Shown piece after piece: positions 1 to 6,204 of a DNA stretch of 6,257 bases. This DNA is from Planctomycetota bacterium (GTDB lineage Bacteria > Planctomycetota > Brocadiia > SM23-32). The notes beneath the pieces are model-generated. The model was not told the origin of the DNA and ran no database searches. It worked only from the letters and a program-made list of their open reading frames with translations. The stretch covers positions 1 to 6,257 of the forward strand of contig JAGYMJ010000365.1 in assembly GCA_018400625.1 (NCBI GenBank), in the 5' to 3' direction. A program made the translations under genes and the position numbers. Each line of letters opens with the position of its first letter. Positions within the stretch are counted from its first letter, which is position 1.

Positions 1-36
1 GTGCCCTGTGCCGGTGGAATGACGATTATTAGCTAC
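1..36 (-). repeat. Truncated copy of dispersed intergenic repeat (left edge)
   Basis: This stretch aligns without gaps to 6222-6257 in the same orientation. Positions 1-17 are identical (GTGCCCTGTGCCGGTGG), 19-22 and 24-28 also match, and the last three bases agree. It is the outer part of the repeat whose fuller copy lies on the minus strand at 6188-6257, and the window edge cuts it off. The short length and mismatches argue against a circular overlap; a dispersed repeat family is the simpler reading. Confidence 0.75.
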
Positions 37-56
37 AGCGGGCGTAACCAACACGT

Positions 57-177
57 TCCGCCGTGTCTGCGCCCTGCCCGGCCCCGCCGGCGCTTGCGCA
101 TGTGGCTTGAAATGAATGATAGGTGACAGGTGCAAGCGCCGGCGGGGCCGGGCAGGGCAGGGCGCAGACACGGCGGA
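57..177. repeat. Long GC-rich inverted repeat (hairpin or cruciform)
   Basis: The left arm at 57-97 is the perfect reverse complement of the right arm at 132-177, except for one extra 5-nt CTGCC unit in the right arm. This gives a stem of about 41 base pairs with one 5-nt bulge and a 34-nt loop (98-131). The arms are almost pure G and C, with the core CCCGGCCCCGCCGGCGC, unlike the AT-rich DNA nearby. The bulge duplicates a CTGCC tract, as replication slippage would. No T-run follows, so it is not a canonical intrinsic terminator, although as RNA it would be extremely stable. It carries no convincing coding sequence. Confidence 0.9.
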
Positions 178-188
178 GATGCCACGGT

Positions 189-287
189 GTTCACTGAGGA
201 CTTACGATTAAGCACTACGAGCGAATATCACCATACACTCCGCCACAGAGCACAGCGGGGGAACAACGTGGTTCACTGAATACTTAC
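189..287 (+). repeat. Modular repeat unit bounded by two copies of a 17-nt motif
   Basis: The motif GTTCACTGMRKACTTAC occurs at 189-205 and 271-287. Between them lie GATTAAGCACTAC (206-218), found again exactly at 6245-6257, and a GC-rich block at 242-270. The 46-nt segment 242-287 aligns without gaps, with about nine mismatches, to the minus strand of 6188-6233, including GGAACAACG just before the motif. I see no start codon, ribosome site or coding pattern here. It looks like a non-coding dispersed repeat; whether it is mobile cannot be told from one window. Confidence 0.75.
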
Positions 288-369
288 ATTTTAATCAAAG
301 CATATTATAAAAAGCTGAGAAAATCAAGTTAAAAGGGTGAAAAATCAGAGGGGAAGATACTGTTTGCGC
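288..369. other. AT-rich intergenic stretch without recognisable features
   Basis: This sequence lies between the left repeat cluster and the stop codon of the leftward propeller gene. It is A-rich on the plus strand, so a leftward transcript would be U-rich, but I find no stable hairpin next to a T-run and so call no terminator. No coding sequence is supported. Confidence 0.5.
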
Positions 370-1620
370 TCATCGACAATCTTGTGCCGATCTGCCGCTT
401 TTGAGCGCCTCCTTTACATCTACCATATACAGTTGGGAGCCGTTGCCGGTATCGCCGTTGAACAGTATTGCGCTTGCGTCACGGCTCCAGGCCGGATGCG
501 CCTGAGTCTGTCGCGTTTTTTTCTCTCCAATCCCCCTCAAAGCTTCCATTACGCTTTCCCCCGGCCCACGTTCATCTACCGCCTTGAACGTTGCGTAACC
601 CCCTGAGCGGAAATCAGATTCCATGACAATGGTTTCGGGCCCCCCCGCCGGATCACAGATAATGATACGGTTTCCTTCAGGCCCGCCGGCATCCGTGCAT
701 ATCCATTCTCCGTCGGGACTGTATGATGGATGGCCGCTGCCTTTCACACCGGGGATATACTCAGGTAAACCCCTTCCATGCCCGTCAAACAATCCAAAAC
801 GCATGTTCTCATTAAAGTCTTTTATATTTGATAGTATGATATCTTTGCTGGAATGCCAGTTGGGGTGGTGAGCATAATTCCCGATATAAGCCGGATCGGC
901 CCCGTCGGTTCCCACGCTCATCAGAAATTTGATGCGCGGTTCCAATCCGGCTCTTGCCCAGTAGCCGTTCACCACACCGAAAAGGAGACGCGGAAATCGC
1001 TTATGCAAAATCACCATTTTGGCGAACAGGTGGCAATCAGCAATCTTCCCGGGCTCCGGCACAAGCTCAAGCACTTGTTCCAAAGACATGACCAGTTCAC
1101 GTTCGCCGGTGTCAAGATTCAGACGTATAACCCCCTTGTCGTTACGTGGTGCGATGTCGTCGTTCGGAAACATCGACTCCAGCGGAGTGGCTCCATAAAC
1201 CCAGCGCCCGTCCGGCGAACAGAACCGGAGAGGGAAGCCGTCGGTAGCAAACTCTTGTCTGTCGGTGCCGGCCCGGTTGACGGTAACGGCCGTCTCGCCG
1301 CGCTCGTCGGCCGAATGAAAGTAAATCCGATCTCTGTCCCCTTGCCATTGTTGGCCGGCGCAGTTATGGGAACCCCAACTGTTTGTTTTAACGACGGGCT
1401 GTATCTCTCCGGAAGCAGAATCAAGCAAACACACTTCCGCTTCGGGAAGCGGAAAGTCGTAGCGAAGCAACAGAATACTGTTTCCGTCTTCCGACCACGG
1501 ACAGTAAAGGTGGTAGGTATGCTTGTGCTCTTTCGGGCCGTTGGTGAGGCGATAGACAGCCGGTCCCATTTCGGGCACAGGCTCCGCCCATGGGGTTACT
1601 AATGAAGCATTTGTACTCAT
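370..1620 (-). CDS. TolB/oligogalacturonate-lyase-like beta-propeller protein
   Basis: A 416-residue protein with no signal peptide or membrane segment, so probably cytoplasmic. It consists of repeated beta-propeller blades of the TolB/PD40 kind. Signature segments are near residues 40-46 (PWSEDG), 133-138 (CSPDG), 251-259 (HHPNWHSSK), 297-304 (HPSYSPDG) and 375-380 (HPAWSR), each followed by strands ending in patterns such as LYMVDV. The layout resembles the oligogalacturonate lyase family (PF14583), in which a seven-blade propeller binds Mn2+ through histidines and a glutamine. His297 and His375 are plausible ligands, but the canonical Q-x-x-H-x-H cluster is not intact here (RQTQAHP). Lyase activity is therefore uncertain; a sugar-binding or other propeller role is possible. 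The start is supported by AGAGGA six bases upstream of the ATG. The gene is monocistronic here, diverges from the membrane-protein gene, and has no pectin or uronate genes beside it. Confidence 0.85.
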   Translation of the reverse strand: MSTNASLVTPWAEPVPEMGPAVYRLTNGPKEHKHTYHLYCPWSEDGNSILLLRYDFPLPEAEVCLLDSASGEIQPVVKTNSWGSHNCAGQQWQGDRDRIYFHSADERGETAVTVNRAGTDRQEFATDGFPLRFCSPDGRWVYGATPLESMFPNDDIAPRNDKGVIRLNLDTGERELVMSLEQVLELVPEPGKIADCHLFAKMVILHKRFPRLLFGVVNGYWARAGLEPRIKFLMSVGTDGADPAYIGNYAHHPNWHSSKDIILSNIKDFNENMRFGLFDGHGRGLPEYIPGVKGSGHPSYSPDGEWICTDAGGPEGNRIIICDPAGGPETIVMESDFRSGGYATFKAVDERGPGESVMEALRGIGEKKTRQTQAHPAWSRDASAILFNGDTGNGSQLYMVDVKEALKSGRSAQDCR

Positions 1621-1626
1621 TATTTA

Positions 1627-1632
1627 TCCTCT
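1627..1632 (-). promoter_or_regulatory. Ribosome binding site of the propeller gene
   Basis: Read on the minus strand this is AGAGGA, six bases before the ATG at 1618-1620. It supports that start over downstream alternatives. Confidence 0.65.
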
Positions 1633-1661
1633 CGAATAATATTGAACCGATGATGTTTTGC

Positions 1662-1693
1662 TTTACAATCTCAACAATATATAGTAATATAAT
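1662..1693 (+). promoter_or_regulatory. Candidate promoter of the membrane-protein gene
   Basis: TTTACA (1662-1667) is followed after 17 bases by TAATAT (1685-1690), or after a long 20-base gap by a perfect TATAAT (1688-1693). Neither pairing is ideal. Both overlap the -10 of the leftward promoter, so the two divergent promoters would compete if this one is real. Confidence 0.25.
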
Positions 1694-1714
1694 CAATTAA
1701 CTCTCTAAAGTCAA
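1686..1714 (-). promoter_or_regulatory. Sigma70-type promoter of the propeller gene
   Basis: On the minus strand, TTGACT (1709-1714, 5 of 6 to the -35 consensus) is followed after exactly 17 bases by TATATT (1686-1691, 5 of 6 to the -10 consensus). The predicted start near 1679 gives a leader of about 60 bases before the ATG. The region is AT-rich, so chance hexamers are possible, but the spacing and location fit well. Confidence 0.6.
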
Positions 1715-1789
1715 CTGCGGTATTATTATGTAAAAGGCAAGGAGATTAAAAGAAAAGATTGCCCAAAAAATCCAATTTCATTTTATTGT

Positions 1790-1794
1790 GGGGA
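1790..1794 (+). promoter_or_regulatory. Ribosome binding site that decides the start of the membrane-protein gene
   Basis: GGGGA lies eight bases before the ATG at 1803. The alternative in-frame GTG at 1788 overlaps this site and has no Shine-Dalgarno sequence of its own, so ATG 1803 is preferred. A stronger AAGGAG at 1739-1744 has no good start codon at the proper distance. Confidence 0.5.
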
Positions 1795-1802
1795 TTGCGT
1801 TG

Positions 1803-3788
1803 ATGTTTATATTAAGATTAGTTCGAAAAGCCGGCAAATTCGTTCGTGGCGGGGCCTCTCCTCTTCAAATAATTCTGGGGGCGTTGCTGGGGGTTTTTAT
1901 CGGTTTTATATCAGGATTTAACCTGACACTGCTTGTTGCCATATTGGCCCTGATAATGCTTAACGCCCACCTTGGAACGACCTTGATAGGAATGGGGATT
2001 GGTCAGGTATGTTCCATGTTATTGGCTCCACTGACATTCAGGATTGGTTATTTTATCGTTCATGAAATGGGTGCCGAAGGGCTGTTCTCCTCCATATTTA
2101 ATGCACCTGTTCTGGCCCTCTCAGGTTTGGACCGCTATAGCATGATAGGGGCGGTTCCCATTGCCATACTTATAACTGCTTCATTCGCCTACTTTATGGT
2201 CAAAAGCATAAACTCTATAAGGGCTATTTTTTATGAAGAAGGAGAAAGCAGACCCTTCGTGCAGAAGATAACCCGAAAAAAACCTGTTAAATTATTTATC
2301 AGGGTACTCTTGGGAAAGAAAAAAGATTTAGTCAACAAAAAACCTGTTTTGCGCAAAAAAGGGCTTATACTTGTTTTAGTGATCGTGACTCTCTTCGCCG
2401 GTTTTGACCTCTTTGCCCTGAGCCCTGCATTTAAAAAAGGGGCGGTTTCGGCCTTTGAGCGTTTTAACGGAGCCGAGGTCAATGTCGAGAATGCCGTTTT
2501 TTCTCTTCTAAGAGGGCAACTACGGATGGAGGGGCTACAATTTACAGACCCTGAAAAACCACAAAATAACCGTCTGAATGTTGATAAAATGGTAGGAAAC
2601 TTGAGCATCTGGGATCTGCTTGCCAAACGATTGGTCGTAAGGGAGATGACTTTGGAAGGGGTGTTGACGGATACAATGCGTGAGGAAGCCGGTGAAGTTT
2701 TTACAACAACAGATCCAGAACCGGAACCGGAGGTGCAGGTGGATCCGGAGGAACCCATACTTTTTGATTATTTTAAGGATACCGAGCGTATTGAGAAAAT
2801 CGCCAATTATGCTGCTAAAGCATTAGAAAAACAGCGTGAAAGAACGAAAGAAAAGCAGGAACAAAAAGAAGAACCTCGAGAGTTTATTTTTGAAACAGCG
2901 GAAAATATCGGATATCTCAACACTTCTGCTGCTGAACTTTTACGCGAATATCCCGCATTCAGCATACAACACATTCATGTCAAAGACATCGCCGTATGGG
3001 CCCCCCTTGATGGTAATGCCGTAACTATCACTAATATATCTTCTTCTCCAGCTCTTTCAGGGCAAGCCACTGAAATTTCAATAATGCCTGGTGGGGAAAA
3101 TGGCCGGGAAGTAGCCTGGCTGCGATTAAACCTCCAAACATTGGAGTCTCCTCATCAATTGAGAGTTGATATCCATGACTTATCTGTGGGTGAAGGAACG
3201 GATTGGGAGATGTCAGAGATGGCTAAAATCCAGATTGCGAACGCATTGGTCAACCTCAATGCACAAGGGAAATTTGATACCGGAATGCTTGATATACCGT
3301 TCAGCATGAAACTGTCTCATTTTGAATTCTCCTTGGATGAAGGAGAAAATCTGTTCGGTTTGGATCCCGCGCTGTCTGAGGCCGCCATGTCAGCTTTAGA
3401 TACATTACCTCTTTACGGCACGCTTTACGGACAAATCCTTTCTCCACGGATATCGTTTGATACTTCCAAGACCGCATCTGAAATCAAAGAAAACTTGTTT
3501 TCAGCAGGTGCCGCTCAGGCTATAAAAAGCGTTTTAGAAGAGCATAGAGAAAAATTAGGCGTTGAGGGTGAACGCCTTCTTGACATGCTGGATGACGAAA
3601 AGAATGACTTGAATAAGGAAAAGGTCCTGGATGCGTTAGAAACGCAAGATGTTTTGGATACCAAAAGTATCTCTGATTTTCTTGGTAACGATAAGGATGG
3701 AGAATCAACAGAAAAAGAGGGAGAGGGAGAGAAAAAGGAACGTGAAGAATCTGACAGCATCGAAGATGCCATAAAATCCCTTTTTTAG
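1803..3788 (+). CDS. Fused TIGR03546/DUF2062-type membrane domain and TIGR03545 (AsmA-like) protein
   Basis: A 661-residue inner-membrane protein, numbered here from ATG 1803; a GTG at 1788 would add five residues. Residues 1-140 match the TIGR03546/DUF2062 pattern: a basic start, the ASPLQIILGALLGVFIGF motif near 18-35, and hydrophobic segments at about 21-54, 58-80 and 114-134. A lysine-rich linker (141-186) should be cytoplasmic. A fourth membrane segment (187-205) then leads to a soluble part with an AsmA-like pattern at 223-287 (AEVNVENAVFSLLRGQLRM onward, then LQFTDPEKP). Next come a Pro/Glu linker (302-318), a charged probable coiled coil (325-358), beta-rich sequence, and the LYGTLYGQILSPRISFDTS segment (537-555) before a charged C-terminal tail. 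TIGR03545 and TIGR03546 are normally two adjacent genes; here they appear joined. A role in envelope lipid transport or outer-membrane maintenance is inferred only from AsmA resemblance. The frame is intact. Confidence 0.85.
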   Translation: MFILRLVRKAGKFVRGGASPLQIILGALLGVFIGFISGFNLTLLVAILALIMLNAHLGTTLIGMGIGQVCSMLLAPLTFRIGYFIVHEMGAEGLFSSIFNAPVLALSGLDRYSMIGAVPIAILITASFAYFMVKSINSIRAIFYEEGESRPFVQKITRKKPVKLFIRVLLGKKKDLVNKKPVLRKKGLILVLVIVTLFAGFDLFALSPAFKKGAVSAFERFNGAEVNVENAVFSLLRGQLRMEGLQFTDPEKPQNNRLNVDKMVGNLSIWDLLAKRLVVREMTLEGVLTDTMREEAGEVFTTTDPEPEPEVQVDPEEPILFDYFKDTERIEKIANYAAKALEKQRERTKEKQEQKEEPREFIFETAENIGYLNTSAAELLREYPAFSIQHIHVKDIAVWAPLDGNAVTITNISSSPALSGQATEISIMPGGENGREVAWLRLNLQTLESPHQLRVDIHDLSVGEGTDWEMSEMAKIQIANALVNLNAQGKFDTGMLDIPFSMKLSHFEFSLDEGENLFGLDPALSEAAMSALDTLPLYGTLYGQILSPRISFDTSKTASEIKENLFSAGAAQAIKSVLEEHREKLGVEGERLLDMLDDEKNDLNKEKVLDALETQDVLDTKSISDFLGNDKDGESTEKEGEGEKKEREESDSIEDAIKSLF

Positions 3789-3818
3789 GAAGTGAAGGCT
3801 CTTGCGATTGACGAAGGC

Positions 3819-3879
3819 AAATAGAAGCTTTTTAATGGCTTTGATTGATGATTCTTAACCGATGACTAAGCTTCTTTTT
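3819..3879 (+). terminator. Probable terminator after the membrane-protein gene
   Basis: AGAAGCTT (3823-3830) pairs perfectly with AAGCTTCT (3868-3875) and is followed by TTTT. Upstream A residues at 3819-3821 can extend the pairing after one mismatch. The loop of 37 bases is long for an intrinsic terminator, so this is moderate support only. Confidence 0.4.
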
Positions 3880-3913
3880 CGAGATTTCTTTTCCCTCCTT
3901 AAAAGTCTTCTCG
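3880..3913 (+). other. Hairpin with an anti-Shine-Dalgarno-like loop
   Basis: CGAGA (3880-3884) pairs with TCTCG (3909-3913). After a symmetric 3x3 internal loop, CTTTT (3888-3892) pairs with AAAAG (3901-3905), leaving an 8-base loop CCCTCCTT. That loop resembles the pyrimidine-rich 3' end of 16S rRNA. It lies directly after the probable terminator, about 150 bases before the transketolase start. It could be part of the termination region, or chance; no function is assigned. Confidence 0.45.
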
Positions 3914-3977
3914 TTCTAAATGAAGACCCAAAACATAACAGACTTACCCGTATTAGAGTGCAAATAATCTTCATTTA

Positions 3978-3986
3978 TGTTATCAT
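3978..3986 (+). promoter_or_regulatory. Candidate extended -10 promoter for transketolase
   Basis: TGTTATCAT fits the extended -10 form (TG, one base, then TATCAT, 5 of 6 to consensus). The -35 region at the proper distance is poor (GTGCAA), as is typical of extended -10 promoters. Initiation near 3993 would give a leader of about 70 bases. Support is by motif only. Confidence 0.35.
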
Positions 3987-4048
3987 TTTTGTTCGCTAAA
4001 ACAGTGAATATGAGTGAGAATACAACAACATATAACACGAGTTAAATC

Positions 4049-4052
4049 GAGG
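4049..4052 (+). promoter_or_regulatory. Ribosome binding site that decides the transketolase start
   Basis: GAGG lies nine bases before ATG 4062. The in-frame GTG at 4014 lacks such a site and would add 16 residues outside the usual transketolase N-terminus. Confidence 0.6.
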
Positions 4053-4061
4053 TTACTCAAA

Positions 4062-6044
4062 ATGGACAAGAAAAAAGCAGTAGAAAAAGCCGTTAATACG
4101 GTACGAGTGCTTTCAGCAGAAGCGATTGAAAAGGCATCTTCGGGCCACCCGGGCCTCCCCATGGGTTGCGCCGATTATGCCTTTACCCTTTGGTACAAAT
4201 TCATGCGTCACAACCCTAAAGATCCCTGCTGGATCGGTAGGGATAGATTTATCCTTTCCGCCGGGCACGGCTCCATGATGCTCTACAGTTTGCTCCATCT
4301 CTTTGAATATGATCTGAGTATGGACGAACTGAAAAACTTTCGCCAATACGGCAGTAAAACCCCCGGACATCCGGAATATGGACTGACACCGGGGGTCGAG
4401 GTGACAACCGGACCGCTGGGGACGGGTTTTGCCACCGCCGTCGGGATGGCTATCGCGGGGAAACAACTGGCGGCAAGGATGGGAAACGAGGAAATATTCA
4501 ACCAGCGCATGTTCGTCCTCTCAAGTGACGGCTGCATGATGGAGGGGATAACCCATGAAGCGGCATCTTTGGCCGGGCATAATAAGCTGGATAATCTTAT
4601 TTGCTTCTATGATGATAATCATATAACCATTGAGGGTTCTACTGATCTCGCATTTTCGGATGATGTCGGTCAACGTTTTGAAGCATACGGCTGGAATGTC
4701 TTAAAGATCGACGGGCAAAACAGAGAAGAGATTGAAAAGGCTTTAAAGGCCGCCTGCAACCACAAGGGAAGCCCAACCATGATCATCGGCCGCACGACTA
4801 TTGGATACGGCTCACCGAACAAGGCGGGCGATGCGAGTGCGCATGGGGCGCCTTTGGGGGAAGATGAACTTGCCGAAACAAAAAAAGCGCTCGGAATGGA
4901 CCCCGATAAAAAATTCCATGTTGATAAAGAGGTTCGCGAGCTTATAGCTGAACGCTTAAATCAGTTAACGGAAAGCGCAGAAAGCTGGGACGCTGAACTT
5001 GAGGAGTTTTTGAATAATAATCCGGACAAAAAAAAGCTCATGAAGAGCCTACTTGAAAAGACCGTTCCGGAAAACATCTTAGATCAGTTGCTGGAAGCTG
5101 TTCCGGATGAAGCCAAGGCCACACGTGCTTCGGGAGGCGCTGTGATGCAGAAAGCTTCGGAACTGGTGCCGGCTCTGGTCGGCGGTTCAGCCGACCTGTC
5201 TCCTTCGACCAAAACACTTATCGATGCAGAATCAAGCTTCGCTCCGGGCAATTACGGTGGACGCAATCTGCATTTTGGAGTCAGGGAACTCAATATGGGC
5301 GCCTGTGCTAATGGTCTGGCGCTTTTTGGCACCACCATACCCTATGTGGCCACCTTTGCTGTTTTCAGCGATTTCATGAAACCGGCCCTGCGTCTGGCCG
5401 CAATACAGAAAGCAAAGGCTATTTTCATCTTCACCCATGACTCAGTTTTTGTCGGTGAAGATGGCCCAACGCATCAACCTATCGAGCAGATGGCAATGTT
5501 AAGAGCGCTGCCGGAAATGACGGTCATACGCCCCGCAGAATCATATGAGGTCGCGCACGCCTGGGCCGAAGCGCTCACCATGGAAGGGCCGGTGGCACTT
5601 TTTCTGACCCGCCAGACCGTAGAAAACTTGCCTTCGGAATGCCTGCCGAAGATTGATATGTCAAAAGGGGCTTATGTCTTGAGTGATGATGAAGAGTTCG
5701 AAGTGATTCTGATAGCTACGGGTTCCGAGGTTCTTGAGGCGCTTGGAGCCGCAGAAGACCTGAGAGCAGAAGGTAAAAAAGTGCGGGTTGTCTCAATGCC
5801 GAGCTGGGAGTTGTTCGAAGCCCAAGAAAAAAATTACAAGGAAAAAGTACTTCCCTCCGACTGCAAAAAACGTGTGATAGTGGAAGCTGGAACAACATTC
5901 GGATGGCCAAAATATGCGGGACCGGAGGGCCTTATTATAGGTATCGATCATTTCGGGGAGTCCGGGCCGTATAAAGAATTGGCGGAAAAATATGGATTGA
6001 CCGCCGATTCCATCGCTGAGCGGGTGCGTGAATACCTCAGTTGA
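4062..6044 (+). CDS. tkt: Transketolase
   Basis: A complete 660-residue cytoplasmic transketolase, the usual bacterial length. With thiamine diphosphate and a divalent metal it moves two-carbon ketol units between sugar phosphates in the non-oxidative pentose phosphate pathway. Family landmarks occur in order: SSGHPGLPMG with His29, SAGHGSM with His69, TGPLGTG near 116-122, the cofactor motif SDGCMMEG at 155-162 (Ser replaces the first Gly of GDG, Asp156 kept), DDNHITIEG with Asn186, His261, Arg355, GSADLSPS at 375-382, catalytic Glu409 in FGVRELNMG, and THDSVFVGEDGPTHQP at 458-473 with His459, Asp467 and His471. Arg517 fits the phosphate-binding arginine. The C-terminal domain (about 535-660) is complete. 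ATG 4062 is chosen for its GAGG site and because MDKKKAVEKAVNTVRVLSAE is a normal family start. No other pentose-phosphate gene is in the window. Confidence 0.97.
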   Translation: MDKKKAVEKAVNTVRVLSAEAIEKASSGHPGLPMGCADYAFTLWYKFMRHNPKDPCWIGRDRFILSAGHGSMMLYSLLHLFEYDLSMDELKNFRQYGSKTPGHPEYGLTPGVEVTTGPLGTGFATAVGMAIAGKQLAARMGNEEIFNQRMFVLSSDGCMMEGITHEAASLAGHNKLDNLICFYDDNHITIEGSTDLAFSDDVGQRFEAYGWNVLKIDGQNREEIEKALKAACNHKGSPTMIIGRTTIGYGSPNKAGDASAHGAPLGEDELAETKKALGMDPDKKFHVDKEVRELIAERLNQLTESAESWDAELEEFLNNNPDKKKLMKSLLEKTVPENILDQLLEAVPDEAKATRASGGAVMQKASELVPALVGGSADLSPSTKTLIDAESSFAPGNYGGRNLHFGVRELNMGACANGLALFGTTIPYVATFAVFSDFMKPALRLAAIQKAKAIFIFTHDSVFVGEDGPTHQPIEQMAMLRALPEMTVIRPAESYEVAHAWAEALTMEGPVALFLTRQTVENLPSECLPKIDMSKGAYVLSDDEEFEVILIATGSEVLEALGAAEDLRAEGKKVRVVSMPSWELFEAQEKNYKEKVLPSDCKKRVIVEAGTTFGWPKYAGPEGLIIGIDHFGESGPYKELAEKYGLTADSIAERVREYLS

Positions 6045-6110
6045 TATCCATGAGCGTTTAATTCCTTCAGATCGGGACAAAATTGTCGATGTTTGGGATT
6101 TTTTCGTCGA

Positions 6111-6127
6111 GCAGGCTTCCAGCCGGC
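6111..6127. repeat. Short GC-rich hairpin in the transketolase 3' flank
   Basis: GCAGGCTTCCAGCCGGC folds into a 7-bp stem with one mismatch and a TCC loop. Similar short hairpins built on GGCTTCCAGCC are, from memory, frequent between genes in PVC-group genomes; that comparison is not verified here. Confidence 0.4.
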
Positions 6128-6148
6128 AAAAGCGGCATGGGCGAAACC

Positions 6149-6167
6149 CTGTTCTGAACAGTTTTTT
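6149..6167 (+). terminator. Possible intrinsic terminator of transketolase
   Basis: CTGTT and AACAG (within 6149-6161) form a 5-bp stem with a 3-base loop, followed at once by six T residues. The stem is short for a strong terminator. A second small hairpin at 6071-6090, with T6 at 6099-6104, is further from its T-run and less likely. The first repeat module begins only a few bases downstream (6173). Confidence 0.4.
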
Positions 6168-6172
6168 AAGCG

Positions 6173-6204
6173 GTTCACTGAATATTTGTAAGTCCGCAGT
6201 GAAC
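6173..6204. repeat. Inverted pair of GTTCACTG motifs
   Basis: GTTCACTG (6173-6180) and CAGTGAAC (6197-6204) form an 8-bp inverted repeat, 9 bp with the flanking G and C, around a 16-base spacer. The right arm belongs to a full minus-strand copy of GTTCACTGMRKACTTAC (6188-6204); the left arm begins a degenerate plus-strand copy (GTTCACTGAATATTTGTA). Confidence 0.7.

Noticed and set aside
57..177. The long hairpin as a standard intrinsic terminator or tRNA-like gene
   Set aside because: No T-run follows either arm, the stem is far longer than terminators need, and there is no cloverleaf or tRNA motif.
853..1602. A 249-codon plus-strand open frame opposite the propeller gene
   Set aside because: It lies wholly antisense to a gene with clear propeller motifs, a ribosome site and a promoter. 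Its translation shows no family pattern.
1759..1803. A 14-codon leader frame from TTG 1759 ending in TGATG over the ATG at 1803
   Set aside because: The AAGGAG at 1739-1744 is about 14 bases from the TTG, which is too far, and TTG is a weak start. Translational coupling is conceivable but unsupported.
2231..2758. A 175-codon minus-strand open frame inside the membrane-protein gene
   Set aside because: Its translation is serine-rich low-complexity sequence, as expected from the reverse complement of the real gene, and it has no supporting signals.
4010..4045. An 11-codon frame (MSENTTTYNTS) upstream of transketolase
   Set aside because: There is no Shine-Dalgarno sequence before its ATG, and no repeated amino acid or terminator pair that would suggest attenuation.
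4062..6044. Ser in place of the first Gly of the transketolase GDG cofactor motif as a sign of inactivity
   Set aside because: The metal-binding Asp156 and all other catalytic landmarks are present, and SDG variants occur in functional transketolase-type enzymes.
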